Shown here: positions 17,787-26,858 of the stretch, piece after piece
Layout of the letters: each line of letters starts with the position of its first letter
How positions within the stretch are numbered: the first letter of the stretch is position 1
NCBI GenBank assembly: GCA_913048385.1
Contig: CAJWVZ010000004.1
Location: 62,001-126,000 of the forward strand
DNA: 64,000 bases
Direction of reading: 5' to 3'
Origin: an uncultured Gammaproteobacteria bacterium
Lineage (GTDB): Bacteria > Pseudomonadota > Gammaproteobacteria > Pseudomonadales > Pseudohongiellaceae
Program-made: the position numbers and the translations under genes
The notes under the pieces: generated by a model
Seen by the model: the letters and a program-made list of their open reading frames with translations, nothing else
What the model was told of the DNA's origin: nothing
Databases searched by the model: none

Positions 17787-19691
17787 ATGCCGCTCCTAAA
17801 ACTAGACAAAGCTTCTCTAAATTTCGGTACGCATGTCGTTCTCGATGAGGTTGATTTCGAAATTAAACGCGGCACGCGAATCGGTTTGCTCGGCAGGAAT
17901 GGGGCTGGAAAGACCACGTTAATGAAAGTTATTGAGGGGTCTGTCGTCCTTGATGGTGGAGAAAGATGGGTTCGCCCAACGATAAAAATAGCTTGGCTAG
18001 AACAATCTCTGCTAAATGCAGATGACCAATCCGTATACGATGCGGTAGCCGATGGCCTCGCCGAAACAGGGGCGTTACTAAAAAAGTATCACCGGCTTAT
18101 TGAAAATTTTGAAACAACTGACCCTACTGAACTCGAACACATTCAGGACGAACTTGAGGCAAAAGATGGGTGGAGTCTCAGTCAAAAAACCGACACAATA
18201 ATTTCGCAATTGCAACTTCCACCGAATAAGTTAATGCGAGAGCTTTCTGGGGGCTGGCGCAAACGAGTCGCTCTCGCGCGCGCCCTAGTGCGTGAGCCGG
18301 ATCTTCTTCTCCTGGACGAACCCACTAATCATTTAGATATACCGGCCATCGAATGGCTTGAGAAAAATCTTCAAGACTACAAAGGCGCATTACTAATAAT
18401 CAGCCACGACAGACGTTTTTTACAAAACGTCGCAAATAAAATAGTTGAACTTGACCGCGGACATCTCCGTCAGTTTGAAGGAACATTTGAAAGGTTCCTT
18501 CGATTCCGCGCTGAGCAGCTTGCGAACGAAGAAACTGCCAATAAGTTATTTGACAGAAAATTAGCCCAAGAGGAGGTCTGGATAAGACAAGGTATTAAGG
18601 CCCGACGAACCAGAAACGAAGGCCGGGTTCGGTCTCTTGAAAAAATGCGCCGCGGAAGAAGTTTGCGGCGAGAGCTGCAGGGGAATGCCAAATTCAAAGT
18701 TAGTGGTGCCGAAAAGTCGGGGAAAATTGTTGCGGATATCATTAATATAAGCCACCAATTCGATAATAATCCTATAGTTAAAAATCTTTCTACAACGATA
18801 ATGCGTGGCGACCGAATTGGTCTAGTGGGCGCAAACGGTGCTGGAAAATCTACGTTACTAAAAATTATCCTCGGCCAGCTCCAGCCAACTGAAGGGGAAG
18901 TAAAGCTTGGAACTAAACTAGAGATCGTTTATTTCGATCAGTTACGTGACACCCTTGATCTTGAAAAAAACCTAATCGACAATGTCTGCGGCGGACAGGA
19001 ATTCATCGAGCTCAATGGCAAAAGAAAACATGCAATCAGTTATTTAAGCGATTTCCTATTCTCTCCAGATAAAATTCGCACGCCTGCAAAGGCGCTGTCA
19101 GGCGGCGAGCAGAGCCGAGCCATCCTTGCCAAAGTTTTTAGTAAGCCCGCCAATATCCTTGTGCTCGATGAGCCTACCAATGATCTTGATATCGAGACGT
19201 TAGAGCTTCTCGAAGAACTCTTGATTGAATTTACTGGAACAATTTTAATAGTGAGCCATGACCGAAAGTTTATGGATAATGTTGTCACTTCGATTATGGC
19301 TTTTGAAGGAAACAACTCGGTCAACGAGTATGTTGGCGGCTATACCGACTGGACGAACCATGGCGGAAATATCAATGAAGTTCCAATAAAACAGATCGGT
19401 AAATCATCAGAGTTACTTGCGCCTCCGAAAAGCACCAATTCTGAGCCAGACAAAAAACTTGAAAATTTTAACGCAAAAGCTATTTCCCAAAATAAGAAAA
19501 AACAAATATCGGCCATGCTAAAGCATATTAATCAATTAGAGTCTGCCCAGTCGGAAATAGAACGCTTAATGTCAAACGCAGATTTTTACGACCAGAAACC
19601 AGAAGACGTAAAAAAAATGCTCAAAAAATCTGCTTCTATTTCAAAAGATCTAGAAAAAGCATTTTCAGAATGGGAGAATTTAGAACAATAG
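17787..19691 (+). CDS. uup: ABC-F family ATPase Uup
   Basis: The 634-residue soluble protein has two ABC domains and no membrane segments. Walker A motifs are GRNGAGKTT (about residue 37) and GANGAGKST; signatures are LSGGWRKR and LSGGEQSR, with Walker B regions LLLLDEPTNHLDI and ILVLDEPTNDLDI. The C-terminal 100 residues are a charged coiled coil (QISAMLKHINQLESAQSEIERL), which marks Uup among ABC-F proteins. ABC-F proteins act on the ribosome, and Uup has been tied to DNA branch-migration intermediates and transposon excision. Length matches E. coli Uup. The downstream M48 gene follows closely. Confidence 0.93.
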   Translation: MPLLKLDKASLNFGTHVVLDEVDFEIKRGTRIGLLGRNGAGKTTLMKVIEGSVVLDGGERWVRPTIKIAWLEQSLLNADDQSVYDAVADGLAETGALLKKYHRLIENFETTDPTELEHIQDELEAKDGWSLSQKTDTIISQLQLPPNKLMRELSGGWRKRVALARALVREPDLLLLDEPTNHLDIPAIEWLEKNLQDYKGALLIISHDRRFLQNVANKIVELDRGHLRQFEGTFERFLRFRAEQLANEETANKLFDRKLAQEEVWIRQGIKARRTRNEGRVRSLEKMRRGRSLRRELQGNAKFKVSGAEKSGKIVADIINISHQFDNNPIVKNLSTTIMRGDRIGLVGANGAGKSTLLKIILGQLQPTEGEVKLGTKLEIVYFDQLRDTLDLEKNLIDNVCGGQEFIELNGKRKHAISYLSDFLFSPDKIRTPAKALSGGEQSRAILAKVFSKPANILVLDEPTNDLDIETLELLEELLIEFTGTILIVSHDRKFMDNVVTSIMAFEGNNSVNEYVGGYTDWTNHGGNINEVPIKQIGKSSELLAPPKSTNSEPDKKLENFNAKAISQNKKKQISAMLKHINQLESAQSEIERLMSNADFYDQKPEDVKKMLKKSASISKDLEKAFSEWENLEQ

Positions 19692-19729
19692 GACCTCAAA
19701 AATATCCAGCGAGAAAGCAGGGATGGGTA

Positions 19730-20521
19730 ATGAGAAAATCAGATATTCGTGTAGCCTTCTTTTTAATATTTTTATCTCAATGCACATCTTCGCCCCTTAA
19801 TCGCAGGCAATTAGCGCTTTACTCTGAAAATGAGATGGCTTCTCAAGGCGATAGGATTTATACAGCGATTATAGAATCCACTCCGATAAGCGCGAGTTCT
19901 GAAAAAATTAACTATGTCAGATGTATTACCGAAAATCTTATTCTCGGCTTAGACGAATCGGCAAAACTAAGATATAGCTGGGAGGTAACTACGTTTGAAG
20001 ATCCCCAAGTCAATGCGTTTGCGCTGCCAGGCGGAAAAATTGGTGTCTACGAAGGTCTATTAGAAGTCGCCGATAATCAGCATCAACTCGCGGCAGTGAT
20101 AGCTCATGAAATTGGCCATGTCATCGCGCGACATGGGAACGAACGGGCAAGCCAATCGGCGATGCGCAGTGTTGGTGTCCTGGCGGCACAAATCCTTGGA
20201 GTACCGGAAAGCACGGCCGCGGCTATCGACGCGTCAACCCAAATCGGGATTTTACTTCCGTTTAACCGAATACAGGAAAGCGAGGCCGACGAAATTGGCT
20301 TAAGATTGATGTCAGCAACTGGCTTTGATCCGTTAGAGACTTTAACTTTATGGGAAAAGATGGCAGACAACCAATCTCGGAGAACACCGGAATTACTTGC
20401 TACCCACCCCTCCCCTCAATCAAGAATTGAAACACTACAAACACTGATGGGCCCTGCTGAAAAAACTTGGATCGACGCAAGGAAAAGTGGAATAAATCCA
20501 GACTGTCTTATTATGAACTAA
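19730..20521 (+). CDS. M48-family metallopeptidase, lipoprotein
   Basis: The 263-residue protease has a lipoprotein signal (VAFFLIFLSQC) and the gluzincin zinc motif H126-E127-I-G-H130 within VIAHEIGHVIARHGNER; the third ligand is in QESEADEIGL. ALPGGKIGVYEGLL before it is typical of the BepA/LoiP/YcaL group, which handles outer-membrane protein quality control. The C-terminal TPELLATHPSPQSRIETL is also family-typical. I chose the ATG at 19730, which gives a clean lipoprotein signal, over an upstream in-frame ATG at 19670 that overlaps uup. Confidence 0.88.
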   Translation: MRKSDIRVAFFLIFLSQCTSSPLNRRQLALYSENEMASQGDRIYTAIIESTPISASSEKINYVRCITENLILGLDESAKLRYSWEVTTFEDPQVNAFALPGGKIGVYEGLLEVADNQHQLAAVIAHEIGHVIARHGNERASQSAMRSVGVLAAQILGVPESTAAAIDASTQIGILLPFNRIQESEADEIGLRLMSATGFDPLETLTLWEKMADNQSRRTPELLATHPSPQSRIETLQTLMGPAEKTWIDARKSGINPDCLIMN

Positions 20522-20529
20522 ATAACTTT

Positions 20530-21306
20530 TCAAAGTGATTGAAGAAAAGCTAACAACTGATCTCGTTCCATTTTTTCCAGAGTTAAGAAAATGCTAGGCA
20601 TCAAAGAGTCATTTTCATTAGTGATTGAAGACACTCGGTCTTTAAAAAAAGTAACCCACCTCCGCCCGTCTTCGCTTTGGATCTGCAAAGTTCTATCCGA
20701 CTCATTCCGAAACCGGCCCAAAACAATCGTTCCATCGGGCTTAATTACTTTTTTCGCCCTATAATTTTTCGCAACCTTCGCAGAGGGATCAAGTAACGCT
20801 TCTTTTAGTTCTGAATCGTCTAAGCGCCGGGCGACGCCGTCTAGCGCTGGACCTATGCTGCCCCCCTCGTCACCGTAACTGTGACAGGTAACGCATTTCC
20901 CTTTACCATTAAATAAGGTTCTACCTGCGATTATCTCTGGAGTGTCAAGCACGGCCTCCCTCTCTTCTAGCAAAATACCAGACCTCCCCTGAAGAGATCG
21001 GACATGATTTGCGATATCAAGGATTTCCTCATCATCGAAGGAATCGCCCCAACCTGCCATGCCTGTGCCCGAACGACCATCTTTAATCACACTCACTACC
21101 TCCGCGTCGCTCAGGGAATTAGCACTTCGATCATTCAGCGACTTCCCCATTGCTTGTCCTTCCCCGGCTTCACCGTGGCAAACAGAGCAATACGAGTTAT
21201 ACAACTCGAGGCCCTCACCGACACCACCAATTGCCGGACCCGTGTATACAGCGAACAATACTCCAATGGTCAAACTTCTACAGGCATTACCAATAAAATT
21301 ATTCAT
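20530..21306 (-). CDS. Secreted diheme cytochrome c with a Pirellula/Verrucomicrobium-type C-terminal domain
   Basis: The roughly 258-residue protein has a signal peptide and two c-type heme motifs: NSYCSVCHGEAGEG and GKCVTCHSYGDEGG. The second domain continues into the SIGPALDGVARRL...LLDPSAKVAKNY...TIVLGRF pattern of the heme-binding domain first described in Planctomycetes. It lies directly downstream of the PQQ alcohol dehydrogenase on the same strand (32-base gap), so it is the likely electron acceptor. I use the ATG at 21306; a TTG at 21318 is the in-frame alternative. Confidence 0.85.
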   Translation of the reverse strand: MNNFIGNACRSLTIGVLFAVYTGPAIGGVGEGLELYNSYCSVCHGEAGEGQAMGKSLNDRSANSLSDAEVVSVIKDGRSGTGMAGWGDSFDDEEILDIANHVRSLQGRSGILLEEREAVLDTPEIIAGRTLFNGKGKCVTCHSYGDEGGSIGPALDGVARRLDDSELKEALLDPSAKVAKNYRAKKVIKPDGTIVLGRFRNESDRTLQIQSEDGRRWVTFFKDRVSSITNENDSLMPSIFLTLEKMERDQLLAFLQSL

Positions 21307-21338
21307 AACCCTAATCAAGTCGGTTCCCTAATAAGTTT

Positions 21339-22979
21339 CTATAAACTAAATAAAATATAGTTTCCCGGAGAAATTCCCGTTGCCACACCAGCACGAGTAG
21401 CCGGGTTACGTGTGCCCGACGCAATCCCTATGTACTGTTTTCCATCTATGGTGAAACTTGTTGGTGGCGCATACAAACCACTACCAGTTTGAAATTTCCA
21501 CAACACTTCTCCCGTTTGGTCATCTAAAGCATAAAGATAACCGTCAGGTGCGCCGGAAAAAACTAGCCCGCCTCCGGTGGCTAAGGTACCAGCCCATGCA
21601 AAATTACCAGGCATCTCCACCTGCCAATCAATTTCCCCAGACAGCATATTAAAAGCAACTACCCAACCAGTTCCACTAACGTCGAATTGAGGCATCCCTC
21701 CCAAATCCATTGTCCCAGCCCGTGCTTCACCCTCTCTCCGGATAAATCGTGTGCCCCATTCGGTGGTTGGAATATACAGCATATGCGTGTTGGGGCTATA
21801 AGCCGCTGGCGGCCAGTTTTTTCCGCCGTAGAGGCCCGGAAATACCATTTCATTGGCTGGCTCTTTGAAAGCTTCTTTCAAAACAGGTTTGCCCGATTCA
21901 TCTCGCTCTGCCCAGTTTACTCGAGTGTACTCTCCGGCATACAAGAACTCTCCAGTTAATCGATCGAGACCGTAGACATGTCCGTTGCGCGAAACTTGAA
22001 CGATCATTTTTCTTAACTCACCTTCAAACATCTCATCAATGATCATAGGCTCGGATGTTGAATCATGATCGAACTCGTCTCTCGGCGAGGTTTGAAAGTA
22101 CCACTGAAGTTGCCCACTATCAGCATCTAACGCTATTACTGAGTTAGAGAAAAGATTATCTCCCGCTCGAACTTTATTGTTGATGTCTGGCCAAGGATTC
22201 CCAGTTCCCCAAAAGACCCAGTCGGTTTCAGGATCATAAGTTCCGGTAACCCACGTAGGTGCTCCACCTGTTTTCCATGAGTCACCCTCCCAGGTATCGT
22301 TACCCAATTCCCCTTCTGCCGGAGTAGTATAAAATCTCCACCTCAACTCACCCGTGTGAACATCATAGGCATCTATATAACCACGGATACCAAACTCACC
22401 CCCCCCAACACCAATCAGAACCATGTCTTTCACAACAAGCGGGGCGCCGGTAATAGAATAAGACTCGCGATAATCTCCAACCTCAGCGTCCCACAATTGG
22501 ATTCCACTCTCTGCATCAAATGCTATAAGTCGCGCATCAAGAGTCCCGTAAAAGACCATGTCTTCGTACAGTGCAACTCCCCTATTATGTGGACCACAAC
22601 ACAAATCTACATTTTCAAAATCATGATCGTATCGCCAAAGCTCGTCTCCCGTTAGCGGGTCGACCACAATAAGATGACTGTTGGCCGTCGTAAGGTACAT
22701 CCTTCCATCATTAACTAGCGCCGTAACCTCAAATGCTCCTCCAGTAACCCCAGTTTGCTTTATCCATACTGGACGCAGGCCAGCAACGCTATCTCTATTT
22801 ATCTCATCGTCCGGGATGAACCGCCAAGCCCCATAATTGCGCCCGTAGGTTACCCATCGATCAGAGTAATCTTGCGCTCCTTCGAGAATCTCCGTTGTGA
22901 CATTTTGCGCAAAACTGACGCTCATAAGACCGAGGATCACTACAAGCCCCCCGAGTACCTTTGCATAAAACACTTTCAT
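21339..22979 (-). CDS. PQQ-dependent alcohol dehydrogenase with lanthanide-type D-x-D signature
   Basis: The 546-residue periplasmic quinoprotein has a signal peptide ending FAQ and the eight-bladed propeller. It keeps the vicinal cysteine pair (VDLCCGPHNRG) and the metal ligands E195 (GGGEFGIRGY) and N261 (GTGNPWP). The catalytic region reads DEFDHD, with catalytic Asp D304 and a second Asp, D306, two residues on. In MxaF (Ca2+) that second position is Ala; in lanthanide enzymes such as XoxF it is Asp. This is therefore probably a rare-earth-dependent alcohol dehydrogenase. There is no fused heme; the next gene supplies a diheme cytochrome. The substrate is not defined. Confidence 0.9.
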   Translation of the reverse strand: MKVFYAKVLGGLVVILGLMSVSFAQNVTTEILEGAQDYSDRWVTYGRNYGAWRFIPDDEINRDSVAGLRPVWIKQTGVTGGAFEVTALVNDGRMYLTTANSHLIVVDPLTGDELWRYDHDFENVDLCCGPHNRGVALYEDMVFYGTLDARLIAFDAESGIQLWDAEVGDYRESYSITGAPLVVKDMVLIGVGGGEFGIRGYIDAYDVHTGELRWRFYTTPAEGELGNDTWEGDSWKTGGAPTWVTGTYDPETDWVFWGTGNPWPDINNKVRAGDNLFSNSVIALDADSGQLQWYFQTSPRDEFDHDSTSEPMIIDEMFEGELRKMIVQVSRNGHVYGLDRLTGEFLYAGEYTRVNWAERDESGKPVLKEAFKEPANEMVFPGLYGGKNWPPAAYSPNTHMLYIPTTEWGTRFIRREGEARAGTMDLGGMPQFDVSGTGWVVAFNMLSGEIDWQVEMPGNFAWAGTLATGGGLVFSGAPDGYLYALDDQTGEVLWKFQTGSGLYAPPTSFTIDGKQYIGIASGTRNPATRAGVATGISPGNYILFSL

Positions 22980-23110
22980 GTAATAAACCTTATCTCAAAA
23001 ATTTAGTTGGTTTGAAAAAGAACGCAATTAACCTATAAAAACCTTCGCATTGTCAATTAATTAGCTTTGTCACCCAATTCTCAAACGTGTTTAAATCGAA
23101 TATAGTTCTC

Positions 23111-23124
23111 AACCAAACTTGGTT
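23111..23124. promoter_or_regulatory. Inverted repeat, candidate operator of the malonate operon
   Basis: AACCAA-AC-TTGGTT is a perfect 6-bp inverted repeat with a 2-base spacer, 89 bases before madL and 132 bases before the divergent PQQ dehydrogenase start. A single extra TTGGTT lies at 23007-23012. Its size suits a GntR-type dimer, but no regulator gene is in the neighbourhood. Confidence 0.35.
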
Positions 23125-23212
23125 TATATGTTGAATTCTCTTCTCTTCAATGAGATACGGACAGCAATCTTTAGATTTGCGAATTTTTTATTGAACACAA
23201 AGGATAATCACA

Positions 23213-23587
23213 ATGCTCATTTACGGTGTTGCACTGCTCTCAGCCTGCTTACTAATCGGGATGGCTGTTGGTGAAACTATTGGCCTGGCCATAGGGGTAG
23301 AGGCCAATGTAGGCGGGGTTGGCATTGCCATGTTACTACTGGTCCTCGCCAGTAATTCCGATAAGTTCCGCACCCTAACTGAGGGCAAGGCCGGGGCGGG
23401 AATAAGTTTTTGGAGTGCCATGTATATTCCAATCGTAATCGCAATGGCTGCTAGACAAAACGTTGCGGCTGCCTCAGAGGGTGGAATGCTGGCTCTTACC
23501 GCAGGCGTTGCGGCGGTTGCGATCAGTTTTGCGTTAGTACCAATACTAAGCCGGATTGGCAATAAGGCGAAAAGGAGCGTCGAATAA
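23213..23587 (+). CDS. madL: Malonate transporter subunit MadL
   Basis: The 124-residue protein has about four membrane helices. Its start (MLIYGVALLSACLLIGMAVGE) and VGGVGIAMLLLVLASN match MadL, the small subunit of the sodium-dependent MadLM malonate uptake system. An AGGA ribosome-binding site lies upstream. The stop overlaps the madM start by one base (TAATG), as expected for the pair. Confidence 0.93.
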   Translation: MLIYGVALLSACLLIGMAVGETIGLAIGVEANVGGVGIAMLLLVLASNSDKFRTLTEGKAGAGISFWSAMYIPIVIAMAARQNVAAASEGGMLALTAGVAAVAISFALVPILSRIGNKAKRSVE

Positions 23588-24348
23588 TGGGCCTTCTAGA
23601 AACAGTTTTCGTCCGAAATAATCTGATTGTCGCGTTCGCCGCTGTGGGAGCCGTCATGTGGGTCTCCTACTTTGTAGCAGATAAACTCACAAAAGGAAGG
23701 ATCCATGGCTCTGCGATAGCGATCGCACTTGGTCTCATCGCCGCCTACTTTGGAGGCATTGTGACGGGGGGCGACAAGGGCGTTGCCGACCTAACCTTAC
23801 TTGGCGGCATTGGGCTAATGGGCGGGGGCATGTTACGGGACTTCGCAATCGTATCTACCGCATTCGGAGTCCAACTTTCAGAACTAAAAAAAGCAGGAGT
23901 CGCAGGAGTTGTATCTATTTTCGCAGGTGTACTTGTTTCTTTTATTGTGGGAGCGCTAGTAGCTGTGATTTTCGGTTACACCGACCCAGTCGCCATCACA
24001 ACAATTGGTGCAGGAGCAGTTACTTATATCGTGGGCCCCGTTACCGGTGAAGCGATCGGGGCCTCTGGAGACGTCATAACATTGAGCGTGGCGGCAGGGT
24101 TGATAAAATCAATTCTCGTCATGATTGGGACTCCGCTCGTTGCTAAATCTATTGGGTTGAACAACCCCCAATCAGCCATGGTCTTTGGCGGTCTCATGGG
24201 CACTACCAGCGGCGTCGCAGCGGGCCTTGCAGCAACCGACCCCAAGCTGGTGCCTTATGGCGCCATGACAGCTACTTTTTACACTGGGGTAGGCTGCCTC
24301 CTTGGCCCGTCTCTTTTATTTTTGGCCGTAAGTATTATTTTTCAATAA
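23587..24348 (+). CDS. madM: Malonate transporter subunit MadM
   Basis: The 253-residue membrane protein has about eight or nine helices and many small residues. KGRIHGSAIAIALGLIAAYFGG near residue 36 and the second-half MVFGGLMGTTSGVAAGLAATDPKLVPYGAM are typical of MadM, the large subunit of the malonate:Na+ symporter. It is translationally coupled to madL and followed by a malonyl-CoA synthetase-like gene, so uptake and activation are encoded together. Confidence 0.93.
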   Translation: MGLLETVFVRNNLIVAFAAVGAVMWVSYFVADKLTKGRIHGSAIAIALGLIAAYFGGIVTGGDKGVADLTLLGGIGLMGGGMLRDFAIVSTAFGVQLSELKKAGVAGVVSIFAGVLVSFIVGALVAVIFGYTDPVAITTIGAGAVTYIVGPVTGEAIGASGDVITLSVAAGLIKSILVMIGTPLVAKSIGLNNPQSAMVFGGLMGTTSGVAAGLAATDPKLVPYGAMTATFYTGVGCLLGPSLLFLAVSIIFQ

Positions 24349-24418
24349 TTATAAAGCTCAGATTAATTTTTGAGTTCCTTCGCAAAACTAACTTAAACCA
24401 AACGCAGAGTGCTATAGG

Positions 24419-25903
24419 ATGACAACTTTATTTCCAACATTAAATAATAAAAATTCCGCAGTCGCACTGATTGAAAATAACGTGCTTATTACCTACTCAG
24501 ACCTAAATGAAAAAATTGACAGATTCGCAAAAGGGCTTTTAGGCAGTGAATCCGATTTAAACGAGGAGCGTGTCGCTTTTTTTATCCCGGCGAGTGAGGA
24601 CTATGTAACGACATTACATGGTATATGGCGGGCTGGAGGAATTGCGGTACCCTTGAACGTCGCGTCTGCGGTAACCGAGCTGGATCATTATTTAAAAAGC
24701 GCGAACGTTACAAGGATGATAGCTTCTGGGAAATACAAGGAATCGCTCAAGGAACTGTGCTCTGAGCTTGAAGTTGAACTTATTGATGCTCAGGAGATTT
24801 TAAACAGATCTCAACACAAAGACTTACCGGCCATTGATCAATCCAGAAGAGCGATGATGCTCTTTACGAGCGGCACTACCAGCAAACCAAAAGGAGTAGT
24901 TAGCACACATGCCATAATTAGCTCACAAATCACAACCCTTATCGATGCTTGGGAATGGACAAGCAGTGACGTTGTCCCCTTATTCCTGCCGCTTCATCAT
25001 ATTCATGGCATCATCAATATACTTAGCTGTGGCCTATGGTCAGGAGCCACGATAGACCTTTATCAGAACTTTGATATTACAAGAGTCTGCGCTTCCGTGG
25101 CCGCAGAAAATTACAACGTTTTCATGGCTGTTCCCACTATTTACGTTAAATTAATACAGCACATCTGCAAACTCCCCAGCAGCGAGAAAGACCGTATTTG
25201 TGCTGGCTTTAGTTCAATGAGATTAAACATTTCTGGATCAGCCGCTTGTCCTGTAAAACTCTTTAATGAGTGGAAAGCGCTCACAAGCCAAACATTATTG
25301 GAACGCTATGGTATGACTGAGATAGGAATGGGAATATCTAACCCTTATCACGGTGAAAGAAGACCAGGTCATGTTGGGCAGGCTCTTCCAGGTGTGGATA
25401 TTCAATTATTTGATGATGAAGACAATTTAATTGATGCTGAGAATCTTGCGGGCGAAATAAGAGTTCAGGGCGATAATGTATTCTTAGAATATTGGGATAA
25501 CGCAAGTGCCACCGAAGAAAGCTTTATCGATGGTTGGTTCTGCACTGGCGATGTTGCGGTGTTAGATAATGGCTATTACCGAATTATGGGGAGGTCATCC
25601 ATTGACATTATCAAATCAGGAGGATACAAGCTTTCAGCTCTAGAAATCGAAGGCACATTACTTACTCACGAAAACATTTTGGAGGTCGCGGTTCTTGGAA
25701 CTCCTGACGAGACTTGGGGTGAAGCGGTGACCGCTTTTGTAGTATTAAAATCTGCATCCAAACTTGATTATCAAGACCTTAAAAATTGGTGTGACGGCCG
25801 CATGTCGGCATACAAAGTGCCTAAGATTCTCCATATTGTAGAATCACTACCGCGAAATGCGATGGGCAAAGTTACGAAAGTAAATTTAAAAGATTGCCAA
25901 TAA
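24419..25903 (+). CDS. Malonyl-CoA synthetase-like acyl-CoA ligase (MatB type)
   Basis: The 494-residue ANL-superfamily enzyme carries the P-loop MLFTSGTTSKPKGVV (about residue 146), LPLHHIHGI, the ERYGMTEIGM motif, the adenylate-binding DGWFCTGDVA, the hinge GRSSIDIIKSGGYK, and the C-terminal Lys in PRNAMGKVTK. HHIHGI and RYGMTEIGM are shared with MatB enzymes. It is predicted to convert malonate, ATP and CoA to malonyl-CoA in the cytosol, consistent with the madLM genes 70 bases upstream. No malonyl-CoA decarboxylase is present, so the product may feed fatty acid synthesis directly or be used elsewhere. Confidence 0.85.
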   Translation: MTTLFPTLNNKNSAVALIENNVLITYSDLNEKIDRFAKGLLGSESDLNEERVAFFIPASEDYVTTLHGIWRAGGIAVPLNVASAVTELDHYLKSANVTRMIASGKYKESLKELCSELEVELIDAQEILNRSQHKDLPAIDQSRRAMMLFTSGTTSKPKGVVSTHAIISSQITTLIDAWEWTSSDVVPLFLPLHHIHGIINILSCGLWSGATIDLYQNFDITRVCASVAAENYNVFMAVPTIYVKLIQHICKLPSSEKDRICAGFSSMRLNISGSAACPVKLFNEWKALTSQTLLERYGMTEIGMGISNPYHGERRPGHVGQALPGVDIQLFDDEDNLIDAENLAGEIRVQGDNVFLEYWDNASATEESFIDGWFCTGDVAVLDNGYYRIMGRSSIDIIKSGGYKLSALEIEGTLLTHENILEVAVLGTPDETWGEAVTAFVVLKSASKLDYQDLKNWCDGRMSAYKVPKILHIVESLPRNAMGKVTKVNLKDCQ

Positions 25904-25911
25904 TTTGAAAC

Positions 25912-26844
25912 TTAGTTGTTGTAGCCTCGCCCCAATCGCAAGACTTCTGTAGCAGAAGCTGGAAGGCCATAATCGACGCCAACAGTTACCATTCGAAAGC
26001 CTTGTTCAAGCCTTTTTTCTACATCTCGGGCGTTAGTGGTTATTGCGCACGGAACTTTACTGGAGACACATGCAGACAAAACTTTTTGTATAGCCTCCTC
26101 TACCTCTGGTTCGCGAGGACTAGAGAACCCCATAGCTGTGCTTAGGTCAGAGGGGCCAATAAAGATCGCGCCAACACCGGGTACTGAAGCAATTTCTGAA
26201 GCATTCGCAACACCTTTAGGAGTTTCTATTTGTATTATACCCAAGAGCTCGCCTTGATCATCTAGGGGCCAAGTATCTGCGCGAGCATGGTACTCGGGTA
26301 CACCCCAATACCAAACAGCATTACTTGGATTTCGACCTCGTAGACCTGCAGGTTCCATATCCTTTGAATTAAACCCCTGCGGATAACGCATAGATCTAAT
26401 AGCTAAGCGTGTCTCATCAGCGTTCTCAACTGAAGGGAACATAACTCCAAAAACACCGACATCTAAAACCTGTTTAACTTGCGAAAGAAAATCTTCTCGA
26501 CCAGTTTTGGGGATGCGAACAAAAGGCACAACATCAGGTTGCAGACTCTGCTTTTCCATAATTCGACGCTTGTTAGTCATACCAAGGAGGAACTCCCTTA
26601 GTCGCTCGACATCAAAGGGAGAATGCTCCATATCTATAATGACAAAATCAAGTTTACTGGATGAAAGCGCCCGCGCGTTTGTGAGCGAATAATCGAAAGA
26701 TAGGACTCCCAAAGCAGGCAACCCTGCCTCCATTTGAGAAATAACTTTATTCAGGCGATCAGTAGGTTGCCCAAACGCCAAGGCAAAACAAAAGTTCGCC
26801 GACACAAACAGCGCCACTGAACGCAATCTCTTTTGAAAGAGCAT
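25912..26844 (-). CDS. HpcH/HpaI-type aldolase with predicted signal peptide
   Basis: The 310-residue protein has the class II pyruvate-aldolase fold. The metal and substrate residues appear intact: FVIIDMEHSPFD, the Arg in PFVRIPKTG, QIETPKGVANA with the metal-binding Glu, and FIGPSDLSTAMG with the Asp. The N-terminus MLFQKRLRSVALFVSANF, followed by CFALAFGQ, looks like a Sec signal peptide, which is unexpected for a normally cytosolic aldolase. I chose the ATG at 26844, just after the upstream stop, over a TTG at 26874; both leave the signal. It ends 9 bases from the convergent malonyl-CoA synthetase-like gene and follows an NHL propeller gene. Confidence 0.82.
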   Translation of the reverse strand: MLFQKRLRSVALFVSANFCFALAFGQPTDRLNKVISQMEAGLPALGVLSFDYSLTNARALSSSKLDFVIIDMEHSPFDVERLREFLLGMTNKRRIMEKQSLQPDVVPFVRIPKTGREDFLSQVKQVLDVGVFGVMFPSVENADETRLAIRSMRYPQGFNSKDMEPAGLRGRNPSNAVWYWGVPEYHARADTWPLDDQGELLGIIQIETPKGVANASEIASVPGVGAIFIGPSDLSTAMGFSSPREPEVEEAIQKVLSACVSSKVPCAITTNARDVEKRLEQGFRMVTVGVDYGLPASATEVLRLGRGYNN

Positions 26845-26858
26845 GGGCAACAAAACTT

